A stretch of 64,000 nt of DNA from Nitrososphaera sp. (GCF_013388945.1 NZ_JACAEH010000004.1:363754-427753); one strand, 5' to 3'. Counted from the stretch's first letter, positions 19,072-29,820 are shown. The notes: generated by a model not told the origin, from the sequence alone. Program-made: numbers and translations.

Positions 19072-19758
19072 ATGACTAAGGAAAGTCATGGATCAGGGTG
19101 GGCAAAGGCACTGGTCCCTGCTGGCATCGCAGCGATCATTGCAATTACTATAGCGGTTTGGCAGGGCAACGACCTTCGAGATCAGATTAATCAGCTTTCC
19201 GCACAAACTAATGCGCTTATTGAACAGAACAGAATTCAAGGCGAAACATTAGAAGAACAAAAAAAGATAGTCACGGTACTAAACAAAACCCTAGATGCCA
19301 CCCGCGAGGGGTTGGCTAAGAAGTCATTCATAGATGTGGTCGTTGTACCACATGTTCCTAGGGAGGATGTACGCTCTATTACTGTTACTCACAGCGCTTC
19401 TGATGGCTTGATTACTGTTAGTGAACCAGAGATTTCAGCTGAATATGGAGATCTGATTCTTTCAAATCCTACTGCCAGTTTCGATATACTCGTATCGAAT
19501 TTTGGTACAAACGGTGCATTTATCGAAAGATACACTGTGAATGTAATTCCGAATAGCGAAGTCCTAACAGCTCTCGGTGTTGCCGAAGAAAATATTGCTA
19601 CGTATCTAAAACCTGGCGAAGGTCCAATAACGATCCCTCTCGAATTTAACGTTACAAAAGACTTTGCGCCATCAGGGGAAATTGTTTTCAAAATCTATCA
19701 TAATTCTAATTATGAGATACGAACGTATCAATATCAGTATGCAATTGCTGATAGGTAA
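19072..19758 (+). CDS. Hypothetical protein with N-terminal TM segment and coiled coil
   Basis: 228 aa ORF; GIAAIIAITIAVW TM followed by heptad-rich QINQLSAQTNALIEQNRIQ. Confidence 0.6.
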   Translation: MTKESHGSGWAKALVPAGIAAIIAITIAVWQGNDLRDQINQLSAQTNALIEQNRIQGETLEEQKKIVTVLNKTLDATREGLAKKSFIDVVVVPHVPREDVRSITVTHSASDGLITVSEPEISAEYGDLILSNPTASFDILVSNFGTNGAFIERYTVNVIPNSEVLTALGVAEENIATYLKPGEGPITIPLEFNVTKDFAPSGEIVFKIYHNSNYEIRTYQYQYAIADR

Positions 19759-19876
19759 CTTCTAAATTATTAGATGCGACGAAATTCACATTTTATCAGT
19801 ATAGTATTACCAAAGTCATATTTCCTACTCTACTGCTACAAGTAGTTTCAAATTCAGCCGCCTATCATCCGCATTC

Positions 19877-21460
19877 TTACTGCGGCTCTATCGTTGCCGG
19901 TGGCTTGCTCGACACCGCGTACGTCACCCATGTCGCGCCGTCAACCTCGTTTGTAATCCTGTTGCTAATCTTTTCCAAAAGATCGTACGGCAGGCGCGTC
20001 CAGTCTGCAGTCATGGCGTCTATCGACTCTACGACTCTTACCATCACGACGTGGCCGTAAACGCGCTCGTCGCCCAGGACGCCAACCGCCCTGTCGTCGC
20101 CGACAGCCGCATACGCCTGCCACACCTTGTCATAAAAGCCAGCAGCTTTCAGCTCGTCTTCAACAATCTTGCTTGCCTGCTTGGCTATCCTTATCTTGTC
20201 CGGCGTCAACACCCCTATGACCCTGACCGCAAGGCCGGGCCCGGGGAACGGGTGCCTCTTTAATAGCTCGTCGGGCACGCCAAGCAAGCCTGCGACCTTT
20301 CTCACCTCGTCCTTGTACAGATACCTCAGAGGCTCGATTATCTTTAGCTTCAGCCACTTTGGCAGGCCGCCGACGTTGTGGTGCGTCTTTATGACGGCTG
20401 CAGGACCTTTCGACACGCCGCTTTCAATCACGTCAGGGTACAGCGTGCCCTGCGCAAGCCACTGGAACGGCCCGTGCTTTTTGGCAACTGTTACAAACTC
20501 TTTTGCAAACTGGTCGCCTATTATCTTGCGCTTCTTTTCAGGATCGGATACGCCCTTCAGGCGCGCAAGGAATCTCTTTTCCGCGTCGACGTAGATCAGG
20601 TTTATCCCTAAATGATCCTTGAACAGTTTGACGACTTCCTTCTCCTCGTCCTGGCGCAAAAGGCCATGATTGATGAAAACGCACGACAGCTGCTTCCCGA
20701 TAGCCTTGTTCAATAATGCTGCAACTGTAGTAGAATCGATGCCGCCGCTCACAGCCGCCAGCACATGATCCTTGCCGACCTTCTCCCTCACCTCTTTGAC
20801 CGTCGTCTCGATAAAGCTCTGCATGTCCCACTCTGGCTTGGCACCGCTTATCTCCTGCGCAAAGTTCTTCAGCAGCTGCACGCCCCGCTCCGTGTGCACC
20901 ACTTCGGGGTGGAACTGTATGCCGTAGAATTTTTTCTCCCTGTTGCCTATCGCTGCAGAAGACGAGTTGTCCGTGTGCGCAAGCACCTGGAAACCTTCTG
21001 GAAGCTTTTCTGCCGCGTCGCCGTGGCTCATCCAGCAGTTGATGCCGGTTCCAAGATCCTTGAACAGGTCTGAATTGTCGTCTATCTTCAATCCTGCCCT
21101 TCCATATTCGCGACTTGCCTGGCGCCTGACGCTTCCACCAAAGTTGTTCACGAGCACCTGGTGGCCGTAGCATATCCCAAGGATTGGCTTGCCCATCTCG
21201 AACAGCTTTTTGTCCGGCTTGGGCGCCCCTTTTGCATAGACGCTTGCAGGCCCGCCCGAGAATATGATGCCTTTCGGGTTCATCTCCCTTATCACCTTGG
21301 CAGGCGTGTCATAAGGGAGAAGTTCGCAGTAGACGTTAGCCTCCCTTATCCGTCTGCAGATGAGGTGGCTGTACTGCGAGCCAAAGTCGAGGACGACTAT
21401 CTTGTCCATCTTGTCGGACATGCCTACGCGGACTTCTCCAGCATGCGCGTGAACACCCAC
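19877..21460 (-). CDS. guaA: GMP synthase (glutamine-hydrolysing); true start possibly near 21421 (MSDKMDKIVVLDFGSQYSH)
   Basis: GATase GICYGHQ, ATP-PPase AAVSGGIDSTTVAALL, C-terminal dimerisation domain. Confidence 0.95.
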   Translation of the reverse strand: MGVHAHAGEVRVGMSDKMDKIVVLDFGSQYSHLICRRIREANVYCELLPYDTPAKVIREMNPKGIIFSGGPASVYAKGAPKPDKKLFEMGKPILGICYGHQVLVNNFGGSVRRQASREYGRAGLKIDDNSDLFKDLGTGINCWMSHGDAAEKLPEGFQVLAHTDNSSSAAIGNREKKFYGIQFHPEVVHTERGVQLLKNFAQEISGAKPEWDMQSFIETTVKEVREKVGKDHVLAAVSGGIDSTTVAALLNKAIGKQLSCVFINHGLLRQDEEKEVVKLFKDHLGINLIYVDAEKRFLARLKGVSDPEKKRKIIGDQFAKEFVTVAKKHGPFQWLAQGTLYPDVIESGVSKGPAAVIKTHHNVGGLPKWLKLKIIEPLRYLYKDEVRKVAGLLGVPDELLKRHPFPGPGLAVRVIGVLTPDKIRIAKQASKIVEDELKAAGFYDKVWQAYAAVGDDRAVGVLGDERVYGHVVMVRVVESIDAMTADWTRLPYDLLEKISNRITNEVDGATWVTYAVSSKPPATIEPQ

Positions 21461-22011
21461 GTCGAGGTGTTGAATATCTCGCCGAGGCGCTCCTTGTCGC
21501 GGTAGTTGCTTATCGTTATGCGCTTTATCTGCCCGTTTGACTCGTCCACCGAGTACGAGAGCGCGTCGCTCACGCCCTTCTCGGCGTCCTTGGCTTTCAT
21601 GCCGTCAAGTATCCTGCTCAGGAAAAACGACTTGAACGGTGGAGTGTTAGAACTAAGATTAACGACAGGCGTGATTATGACAGAGTTGGGAGTCACCTCT
21701 GCGTTTGCCAGGAGAAATTCGTCCTTGGCGCGCTTTAATTGTCGAACATCTTTGCCGACTTCAAAGCTTGACTGCTTTGCCGGCGGTGGAGGCGACATTG
21801 CCATCGCCTGCTTTGCGGGCGCCAGCTTGGGTTCCGGCGCCAGGGTCGCAGCGGCGCGGAAGCTGCCCTGCTTTAGTATGCTGTCTACTACTGCAAGCGT
21901 GTTCCGGAGCCTCTCCAGCTCCTCCTGCTTGTCTGCTATCTGCTTCATGAGCCACTCGCGGATATCGGCCGCGCGCCTCACGTCGTCTTCAGCAAACCCG
22001 GACATCAGCAA
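21424..22011 (-). CDS. Conserved hypothetical protein
   Basis: 195 aa ORF; coiled-coil N-terminus, Pro/Ala linker, C-terminal domain. Confidence 0.6.
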   Translation of the reverse strand: MLMSGFAEDDVRRAADIREWLMKQIADKQEELERLRNTLAVVDSILKQGSFRAAATLAPEPKLAPAKQAMAMSPPPPAKQSSFEVGKDVRQLKRAKDEFLLANAEVTPNSVIITPVVNLSSNTPPFKSFFLSRILDGMKAKDAEKGVSDALSYSVDESNGQIKRITISNYRDKERLGEIFNTSTWVFTRMLEKSA

Positions 22012-22197
22012 GCCCTCTTGATTCTAAATGGTATAATAGCTTTTACCGCCTTTTCTTGTTTATCTTGAGCATTATTATTATCGCGACGCCCCAGAGGATG
22101 AACGCCGGGATCGTCTGCCCAAAGAACCACGCGGCCCCGCCTGCCACTGCAAAGAACATGCCTATTATGGCGATTGCCTTGCGCTGGCTGACCATGC

Positions 22198-22914
22198 CTA
22201 GTAAGGCGAAAAGCCCCTTATCGGCTTTTTAGACGTGTCAAAGAGCTGCGAGCGCGACTGCTTGGCAAGGACCTCGAGCAGGCGCTTGCCGGCCTCCATC
22301 TTGCGCTTTTTGAGCGCGGCGTCTTTTACTTTTTTCTTCGAGTATTTGCCAATCACAGAGCCAAAGTCCATGCCCACGAGGACTATTTTCTTTGCGCCAA
22401 ACTCTTCTGCCAGGAACACGCACCTGTCGCCGTCTGTGAAACCCCCAAAGTTGTGGACGTTCTCGACCGGCATCACCTGCGTGGTGCCGACAAGATTCTT
22501 GAACTTGGGCACCAATTTCTTTAGCATGGGCATGTTGTCGCCGTGCGCGTGCACCACCATTATCGCGCCTCCTTTTGCGGCCTTTTGCAATGATGCAGCA
22601 TCGCCGTCCAAGTCTGTCACGACGATGTCGGGCTTGATCCTGTTTTCAAGAAGCGCCTGCGCCGCGCCGTCTGCAGCTATTTTCACGGCGTTCTTGTTCT
22701 TTTTCAGCACGTCGATATTTTCTTCAAGGCTCGGGCCTGCACCCACCACAAACACGTTCTTGCCCTTCAGCTTTTTCTGGAGGACCTTGGGGTCAAGCGC
22801 CTTTTTCTCTATCATCGCAGAAAGCGTCCTTGCCGCCTCCTGGTCCTTCTCGGTGCTGTAGCCGAATTCTGCACGGATATTCTGGTAATACGGGAACCAG
22901 TCGACGAATCTCAC
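22198..22914 (-). CDS. mptE: 6-hydroxymethyl-7,8-dihydropterin pyrophosphokinase, MptE-like (DUF115)
   Basis: FVVGAGPSLEENI, DIVVTDLDGD, VHAHGDNM, GFTDGDR. Confidence 0.85.
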   Translation of the reverse strand: MRFVDWFPYYQNIRAEFGYSTEKDQEAARTLSAMIEKKALDPKVLQKKLKGKNVFVVGAGPSLEENIDVLKKNKNAVKIAADGAAQALLENRIKPDIVVTDLDGDAASLQKAAKGGAIMVVHAHGDNMPMLKKLVPKFKNLVGTTQVMPVENVHNFGGFTDGDRCVFLAEEFGAKKIVLVGMDFGSVIGKYSKKKVKDAALKKRKMEAGKRLLEVLAKQSRSQLFDTSKKPIRGFSPY

Positions 22915-23007
22915 GAAATGGGTTGTGCCCTCGATGATAATAATACTTTACTGAAGGGCAGGCTTAACGGTTAATAACGGCATAAAGGCACTTGCAACAA
23001 AAGCCCG

Positions 23008-25350
23008 ATGGAGCCCAAGATAGAGAGCAAGGCGTGGAACCACGAGATTGAAAGCGCAATCCTGAAAAAGTGGCAGGACGACGACGCCTACCGTTTTGAG
23101 ATAAGCGACAAGCCCGCGTTTGTCATAGACACCCCGCCCCCATACCCCTCGGGCAAGCCCTGGCACATGGGCGCGGCCGCCCACTATGCGCAGATTGACA
23201 TGATAGCCCGGACCGCAAGGATGTCGGGCAAGAACGTGCTCTTTCCCATAGGCATAGACCGGAACGGCCTGCCTGTGGAGATCTACACGGAGAAAAAGTA
23301 CAAGGTAAGGATGCGCCAGATGGACCGGCAAAAGTTTCTTGATCTTTGCAAAGGAGCATTGGACGACCTGGAGGCAGAGATGCTCCAGATAATGAAGAAC
23401 ATGGGGCTCTCCGGCGACTTTGCGCACTATTACAGGACCGACTCTGACGAGTACCGGGCGCTCACGCAGGCGACGTTCATCGACCTCTGGAACCGCGGGC
23501 TTGTCTACCTTGCAAACAGGCCGAACAACTACTGCCCCGACTGCGGCACAACGATTGCGGACGCGGAGATAATCTACGACGACCTGCCGACGAAACTCGT
23601 GCACATGAAGTTCAGAGTCGCCGGCACCGATGAAAATATCATAATCGCCTCGACGAGGCCCGAACTGCTGTTTGCCTGCCAGGCTGTCGTCGTCAACCCG
23701 GACGACGAGCGGTACCTCGACTACCAGAACAAGTCAGTCATCCTTCCTATCTTTGGCAGGGAAGTCCCGATAAAGATGCACCACTCTGCCAAGCCCGAGT
23801 TTGGCTCCGGCGCAGTCATGGTCTGCTCGTACGGCGACCAGAACGACGTGCAGGTTTTCAGGGAATTGCAATTAAAGGAGATAGTCGCGCTGTCTGAAAA
23901 CGGCATCACTACAGAAGCGGCAGGCGCCTATGCCGGTCTGCGCATCAACCAGGCGCGCACGCGGATAATCGAGGACCTGAAGGCCGCCGGCCTCGTGGAA
24001 AAGGAGGAGAGCATCATGCACCGGACTCCACTGTGCGAGCGCAGCAAGACCCCGATAGAGATAATCCCGCTCCACGACTACTATGTCAAGCAGCTTGAGT
24101 ACGTTCCGCAGCTGCGCGAGCTTGCCATGAAGCTGAAATTCCACCCCGAGATGCACCGGCAAATTTTATTGAACTGGCTTGACTCTGTCGCTATAGACTG
24201 GCCGGTCTCAAGGAGGCGCTTTTACGGCACCGAGATCCCGATATGGTACTGCAACTCTTGTAAAACGCCATTGTTGCCAAAGCCGGGCAAATATTATCGC
24301 CCCTGGAAGGAAAAGCCGCCGTTTGACACCTGCTCCAAGTGCGGCGGCAAAGAGTTCACGGGCGAGGACCGCACGTTTGACACCTGGATGGACTCGTCAA
24401 TAAGCCCGCTTTATGTCACCAAATTCAGAAGTGACGACAAACTGCACAATTATGCGTACCCTGCTTCTGTCAGGCCGCAGGCAAAGGACATCATTCGCAC
24501 ATGGTTGCATTACACGATGCTCAGGTGCGTGCAGCTGACAGGCAAGATGCCTTGGTCAGACGCTTGGATAATGGGCTACGGCGTAGACGAAAAGGGAGAG
24601 AAGATGAGCAAGAGCAAGGGAAACGTCATCGACCCGTTCCCGATAATACAGAAATACGGCGCCGACACGTTCCGGTTCTGGGCCGCAAGCGAGGCCAACC
24701 TGGGCTACGATTTCAGGTGCTCAGAGCAGAGGATAGCCGGCGCGCAAAAGTTCCTCAGCAAGCTCTGGAACGTGGGCAGGTTCCTCTCGTCGTTTGACAT
24801 CGTCAGGGAAAAACCTGCCAAGCTGGAGGCGTCTGACGAGTGGATACTTGCCGAGCTTGCAAGGCTCGTGCAGGAGTGCAAGAGGGGCTACGACGAGTAC
24901 AACTTTTTCGTTCCTGCAAACGCGATACGCGACTTTACCTGGAACGTCTTTGCCGCCCACTATATCGAGATGGTAAAGGGCAGGGCGTACGAGGACAGGC
25001 CCGGGCACGCGTCGGCGCTTTACACTCTGCACAGGGTGTTCTCTACGCTTTTGCTCTTGCTTGCACCGATAACGCCGTTTATCGCAGAAGAGCTGTGGAC
25101 AAAAATGTATTCAGAAAAGAGCGTGCATCTGCAGGAACTTCCCGCCGCAGGAGCGGAAACCGGCATGGCAAAGTTCACGAAAGCGATATCCGACTTTAAC
25201 TCGCAGGTCTGGAACAAAAAGAAGGAGACAGTCTCGCCGGAGACGGGCAAGCCGCTCTCGCTCAAAGACCCCATTGACATCCCGGTCCCAGACGACCTGA
25301 CGCCTTTTGCCGCCGACCTCGTCTCGATGCACAACCTGACCCGGAAATGA
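23008..25350 (+). CDS. valS: Valyl-tRNA synthetase
   Basis: Class I aaRS: DTPPPYPSGKPWHMG, KMSKSKGN, ValRS-like connective peptide. Confidence 0.9.
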   Translation: MEPKIESKAWNHEIESAILKKWQDDDAYRFEISDKPAFVIDTPPPYPSGKPWHMGAAAHYAQIDMIARTARMSGKNVLFPIGIDRNGLPVEIYTEKKYKVRMRQMDRQKFLDLCKGALDDLEAEMLQIMKNMGLSGDFAHYYRTDSDEYRALTQATFIDLWNRGLVYLANRPNNYCPDCGTTIADAEIIYDDLPTKLVHMKFRVAGTDENIIIASTRPELLFACQAVVVNPDDERYLDYQNKSVILPIFGREVPIKMHHSAKPEFGSGAVMVCSYGDQNDVQVFRELQLKEIVALSENGITTEAAGAYAGLRINQARTRIIEDLKAAGLVEKEESIMHRTPLCERSKTPIEIIPLHDYYVKQLEYVPQLRELAMKLKFHPEMHRQILLNWLDSVAIDWPVSRRRFYGTEIPIWYCNSCKTPLLPKPGKYYRPWKEKPPFDTCSKCGGKEFTGEDRTFDTWMDSSISPLYVTKFRSDDKLHNYAYPASVRPQAKDIIRTWLHYTMLRCVQLTGKMPWSDAWIMGYGVDEKGEKMSKSKGNVIDPFPIIQKYGADTFRFWAASEANLGYDFRCSEQRIAGAQKFLSKLWNVGRFLSSFDIVREKPAKLEASDEWILAELARLVQECKRGYDEYNFFVPANAIRDFTWNVFAAHYIEMVKGRAYEDRPGHASALYTLHRVFSTLLLLLAPITPFIAEELWTKMYSEKSVHLQELPAAGAETGMAKFTKAISDFNSQVWNKKKETVSPETGKPLSLKDPIDIPVPDDLTPFAADLVSMHNLTRK

Positions 25351-26366
25351 AGGCAGTCGCTTTTCACGAGCACGGGTCTGCCGGCGTCCTGAGATACGAG
25401 GACTTGCCTGACCCTGTCCCGGGCAAAGGCGAGGTAGAAATCGACATCGAATACTGCGGCGTCAACCACCTGGACATCTGGACCCGGATGGGAATCACGG
25501 GCAAAAAGATACGCCTGCCGCACGTCTGCGGCTGCGACATAGTCGGCACCGTGCGCAAGACCGCGCAAGGATTCAGGCAGGGCGAGCGCGTCATGGTCTA
25601 TCCGGGGATGAGCTGCGGCCGCTGCGGGCACTGCAGGGCAGGCAGGGAAAACCTCTGCAGCCAGTTTGCCATCATCGGCGGCATGAGCGACTATGACGGC
25701 GGCTACGCCGAGCAGATAGCCGTGCCGGCAAGAAACGTGATAAAACTTGGCAGGATGAAAAGCGAGGTTGCAGCCACGCTTGCAGTCTCGTACCTCGTCT
25801 CGTGGAACATGCTCAGGGCAAACGGCGCCGGGAAGGGCAGGTCGCTCCTTGTCTACGGCGCGGCTTCTGGCGTCGGCATGGCGACGATACAGCTTGCCCG
25901 GGCGCTTGGCGTCTCTAAAATAATCACTACTGTTTCAAGCGCCGAAAAAGCCGAGTTTGCAAGGCGCACAGGCGCGCACCACGTAATAGACCGGTCACAG
26001 ACCCCTGACATCGCCGGCGAGGTAATGAAGCTGGCAGGCGGGGTCGACATCGTGATAGACCACGTCGGCGCCGCAACCTGGCAGACAAGCATCGCGTCCC
26101 TCAAGGTAGGAGGCAGGATGGCAGTCTGCGGCATGACGTCTGGCAACGACGCGCTGGTGCCGGTAAGGACGTTTTACAGCAAGCAGATAACGATGACAGG
26201 CGCGCTCATGGGGACGAAAAAGCAACTGGTCGAGCTTGCCAGGTTTGTGGAGGCAAAAAAGATCCGCCCTGTCATCGACTCTGTGTTCCCGCTTGCGCAG
26301 GCCCGCGACGCGCAGGAAAGGATGGAGCAGGGCCGGCACGCCGGCAAGATACTGCTGGCCTGCTAG
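25347..26366 (+). CDS. Zinc-binding alcohol dehydrogenase/quinone oxidoreductase family protein
   Basis: CGVNHLDIW, GMSCGRCGHCRAGRENLC, VYGAASGVGMATIQLA; ATGA overlap with valS stop. Confidence 0.85.
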   Translation: MKAVAFHEHGSAGVLRYEDLPDPVPGKGEVEIDIEYCGVNHLDIWTRMGITGKKIRLPHVCGCDIVGTVRKTAQGFRQGERVMVYPGMSCGRCGHCRAGRENLCSQFAIIGGMSDYDGGYAEQIAVPARNVIKLGRMKSEVAATLAVSYLVSWNMLRANGAGKGRSLLVYGAASGVGMATIQLARALGVSKIITTVSSAEKAEFARRTGAHHVIDRSQTPDIAGEVMKLAGGVDIVIDHVGAATWQTSIASLKVGGRMAVCGMTSGNDALVPVRTFYSKQITMTGALMGTKKQLVELARFVEAKKIRPVIDSVFPLAQARDAQERMEQGRHAGKILLAC

Positions 26367-26728
26367 CGCTTGCTGTCCAGTATCTCAAGCGTGTCTTCTG
26401 CTATGTCCATCGCGGTGTGCGAGTCGAGGTTTGGCTCCAGCGTCACCACGAGCGTGTGCCCGTTCATGAAAAACGTCAGTATGGATATCTTGTCCCGTTC
26501 GACGTAGGCAAAGCGCGCCTTTCCCATAGACGCGTCAAACTTTTCCCTCATCGACTTGCGGAGCGCCGTCTGCGCCAGGTACAGCTCGTCGTTGCTCTGG
26601 TCTGTGATAGAGTCGATGCCCTTGCGCATGCCGCCTTCCATCACCGCGCCCATGTCGTCGATGACCGCGGCGTACCTGATGTCGTCGTTCAGCGCAAAAA
26701 CCTTCTTGCAAAGCTTGGCAAAATCCAT
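26363..26728 (-). CDS. Conserved thaumarchaeal hypothetical protein (DUF6659-like)
   Basis: 121 aa ORF, convergent overlap with the ADH stop. Confidence 0.6.
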   Translation of the reverse strand: MDFAKLCKKVFALNDDIRYAAVIDDMGAVMEGGMRKGIDSITDQSNDELYLAQTALRKSMREKFDASMGKARFAYVERDKISILTFFMNGHTLVVTLEPNLDSHTAMDIAEDTLEILDSKR

Positions 26729-26806
26729 TGCTCTTTTCTGGGATTACTGCCTTTTGAGCTTTTTCGACCATCTGGTTTAAAGCGCACTTGCATCCATGTT
26801 ACTCTG

Positions 26807-27643
26807 TTGAAGATAGGCCCGGTCGAGATCGGCGCAGGCTCGCACGTAAAGGTGATGGGCATAATCAACGCAAGCCCCGAGTCTTTCTACAAAAGGTCAG
26901 TCAGGACGGGCGCGACAGAGATAGCGCAGGCGGCAAGGGAGATGCAGGAGGCAGGCGCGCACATCATCGACATCGGCGCCATGTCAACTGCGCCGTACCT
27001 TGAGACAGTCATTCCCGTCGAGGAGGAGACAAGACGCATGACGGAGGCGATAGGCGCAGCCAAGTCTGCCTGCAGCCTGCCAATCTCGGCAGACACGCCC
27101 CGCGCCGAAGTAGCGCAGGCGGCAGCAAAGGCCGGCGCGCACATGATAAACGACGTGACCGGCCTGAAGTATGACGGCAAGATGGCAAAGGCAGCCGCAA
27201 AGGCCGGCCTGCCTGTCATCGCCGGCGCCTACAGCAGCGCGCCTGTAAAAGGCGACGTCGCCGGCACGCTTGCCGCGCTGAAGGAGAGCATGGTGATTGC
27301 CAAAAAGGCCGGAATAAAGGATGTCATAGTCGACCCGTCGATTGGCTTTTTCCGAAGCGAGGGCAAGAACCCCTTTTTCACGAAAATGACCGACGTGCCG
27401 TGGTACGCCCGCGACCTGCAGGTTCTTTCTAACCTGGACAAGCTTGCCCGGCTTGCGCCCGTGTGCGTCTCTGTCTCGAGAAAGTCGTTCATGGGCCACC
27501 TGCTGGGAGTCGACGCCGACGAGCGCCTTGCGCCCTCGATAGCTTGCGAGATAATGTCGGCAATAAACGGCGCCAGCATCATCAGGACCCACAGCGTCAA
27601 GGAGACGGTGCAGGCTCTTGCGATGCTCGAGCTTTTGCGCTAG
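26807..27643 (+). CDS. folP: Dihydropteroate synthase (TTG start assumed)
   Basis: VKVMGIINASPESFYK, IIDIGAMST, PISADTPRAEVAQAA, INDVTG. Confidence 0.85.
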   Translation: MKIGPVEIGAGSHVKVMGIINASPESFYKRSVRTGATEIAQAAREMQEAGAHIIDIGAMSTAPYLETVIPVEEETRRMTEAIGAAKSACSLPISADTPRAEVAQAAAKAGAHMINDVTGLKYDGKMAKAAAKAGLPVIAGAYSSAPVKGDVAGTLAALKESMVIAKKAGIKDVIVDPSIGFFRSEGKNPFFTKMTDVPWYARDLQVLSNLDKLARLAPVCVSVSRKSFMGHLLGVDADERLAPSIACEIMSAINGASIIRTHSVKETVQALAMLELLR

Positions 27644-27720
27644 CTGGGGCTTTGTAAAAAAAAGTCCGCCTTAAAAGAACCAATTCTGCGCACGAGATTG
27701 TTTTTGCCTCCTGCCATCAT

Positions 27721-27770
27721 GCAAAATTGTATCATTTTTTCGTGCTCAAAATGTTACATGATGTAACATT
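27721..27770 (+). promoter_or_regulatory. Three-half-site hairpin/palindrome element, copy 1 (between folP and guaB)
   Basis: TGTATCAT-TTTTTCGTGCTCAAA-ATGTTACA-TGA-TGTAACAT followed by a T tract; matches the 45373-45414 copy in spacing and spacer. Confidence 0.6.
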
Positions 27771-27935
27771 TTTTCTGCAGGTAGAAAAGGGGTTCGGGAC
27801 CTGTCCGGATTGGGCACAGAGTCCGACTCTGGCTTTGTAAATGTGCAGGCAGAGGCATCGAGAGGCGGCTTTTTTTAAGCCGCTAGCTGGCAAACGCTTA
27901 TAACACTTCTTGCCGACTAGACAGCAAGGGAATAG

Positions 27936-29369
27936 TTGGACTTTAAAGAAGGCCTCACGTTCGACGACGTGCTTCTTGTCCCGAAACGATCGCCTATAGT
28001 CTCGCGCAGCCAAACCGATCTCAAGACGCGGCTGTCGCGAAACATACACCTGAACATACCGCTTGTAAGCGCCAACATGGACACGGTGACAGAGTCGCAC
28101 ATGGCAATCGCCCTTGCGAGGGAGGGAGGCATCGGAATCATCCACCGCTTCATGAGCATAGAAGACCAGGTGGACGAGATACTGCGCGTCAAGAGGTCGG
28201 AATCTGTCATCATCGAGCAGCCCTACACCGTCAGCCCGGACATGACGGTCACGGATCTCAAGAAAAAGATGGCCGAGTACGGCGTCTCGGGGATGCTCGT
28301 CGAAGAAGCGGGCAAGCTTGCCGGCATCATCACAAGGCGCGACATCACTTTTGAAAATAACCACCGGCGCAAAGTTTCTGAACTTATGACAAAGGACGTC
28401 ATCACGGCCAAGGCCGGCACGACGATAGAGCAGGCTAAAGAGATCCTGCACAAGCACAGGATCGAAAAACTGCCACTGGTAGACGCCAAGGGCGGGATAG
28501 CCGGCCTGATAACGAGCAAGGACATACAAAAGATGGAGGACTACCCGCACGCCACAAAGGACAAGAAAGGCCGGCTGCTGGTGGGCGCGGCGGTAGGCGT
28601 CAAGGGCGACTACCTTGAAAGGACCGAGGCTCTGCTTGAGGCAGGCGCGGACACGCTCGTGGTCGACATCGCGCACGGCCACAGCGACAACGCAATCAAC
28701 ACGGTCAGGATGATAAAGAAGGCGTTCCCGGCCTGCGACCTAATCGCAGGCAACGTGGCAACAGGCGAGGGCGCACGCGACCTGATAAAGGCCGGCGTGG
28801 ACGCAGTCAAGGTGGGCGTCGGCTCGGGCTCTATCTGCATCACCCGCGTGGTGACAGGCTCGGGCGTGCCGCAGCTCACAGCAGTGATAGACGCGGTCAA
28901 GGCCGCAAAGGAATACGACATACCGGTTATTTCAGACGGCGGCGTCAGGACTTCGGGCGACGTGACCAAGGCACTTGCAGCAGGAGCGTCGTCTGTGATG
29001 GTCGGCAGCCTCTTTGGCGGCACCGACGAGAGCCCCGGCAAGACGCTTGTAAAGAACGGCAAGAAATACAAGATGTACAGGGGCATGGCGTCGTACATGG
29101 CGTCGCTTGGCAGGAAGTACCGCGAAGAAGGGGAGCAGGTGGTCGACACGGACGACCCCAACGAGTACGTGCCAGAAGGCGTCGAGGCGATGGTGCCCTA
29201 CAAGGGGAGCGTCGTCGAGATAGTGCGCCAGCTTGCAGGCGGCCTGCGCTCAGGGCTTTCCTACTGCGGCGCAAGGACCATACCGGAGATGCAAAAGAAC
29301 GCCGAGTTTGTCAGGATGTCGTCTGCAGGGTACATGGAAAGCCAGCCGCACGACGTAGACGTGATGTAG
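27936..29369 (+). CDS. guaB: Inosine-5'-monophosphate dehydrogenase
   Basis: [11 protein letters not shown], two CBS domains, [21 protein letters not shown]. Confidence 0.95.
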   Translation: MDFKEGLTFDDVLLVPKRSPIVSRSQTDLKTRLSRNIHLNIPLVSANMDTVTESHMAIALAREGGIGIIHRFMSIEDQVDEILRVKRSESVIIEQPYTVSPDMTVTDLKKKMAEYGVSGMLVEEAGKLAGIITRRDITFENNHRRKVSELMTKDVITAKAGTTIEQAKEILHKHRIEKLPLVDAKGGIAGLITSKDIQKMEDYPHATKDKKGRLLVGAAVGVKGDYLERTEALLEAGADTLVVDIAHGHSDNAINTVRMIKKAFPACDLIAGNVATGEGARDLIKAGVDAVKVGVGSGSICITRVVTGSGVPQLTAVIDAVKAAKEYDIPVISDGGVRTSGDVTKALAAGASSVMVGSLFGGTDESPGKTLVKNGKKYKMYRGMASYMASLGRKYREEGEQVVDTDDPNEYVPEGVEAMVPYKGSVVEIVRQLAGGLRSGLSYCGARTIPEMQKNAEFVRMSSAGYMESQPHDVDVM

Positions 29370-29370
29370 C

Positions 29371-29820
29371 TTGTCTCAAAAGATCTTTTACGCGATGATA
29401 GGGGCCGGCGCGATTTTCATCGCAGTCGGCATAGCGGCAGCTCTTTATTCCGGCGTCGCGGTGACGGTCCCGCTTGACAAGACGCTTGGGCCCGGCCTCA
29501 CCGACGAGATAACGCCTGAGATGGACGTGGGCAACACGCTTTCCATACGCGCTTTAGGCTCCACCTTTGACTTTACCGTACAGGACCCGGACGGAAACGC
29601 CCTCGCCTCTACAAAGGACCAGTCGGACTTTAGCTACAACCTGACGGCAGACAAGGCCGGCGAGTACACCGTAACGATAAAGAACACCGGCACTTCCGAC
29701 GTTGAAATAACCGGCACCACGCAGACAAAGGCCGGCCCGCTAGGGTTCACCGGGCCCATGATGCTCATCATCACCGGGGTCATAGTGGCCGGCATCAGCC
29801 TGAGGTTCCGCCAGCGCTAA
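29371..29820 (+). CDS. Hypothetical membrane-anchored protein
   Basis: N- and C-terminal TM segments around a beta-rich domain. Confidence 0.6.
   Translation: MSQKIFYAMIGAGAIFIAVGIAAALYSGVAVTVPLDKTLGPGLTDEITPEMDVGNTLSIRALGSTFDFTVQDPDGNALASTKDQSDFSYNLTADKAGEYTVTIKNTGTSDVEITGTTQTKAGPLGFTGPMMLIITGVIVAGISLRFRQR

Noticed and set aside
20538-21173. Long antisense ORFs across guaA, valS, cdc48, his and amt genes
   Set aside because: Low-complexity Arg/Ala/Gly-rich translations produced by G/C-biased third positions opposite confident genes; no recognisable domains.
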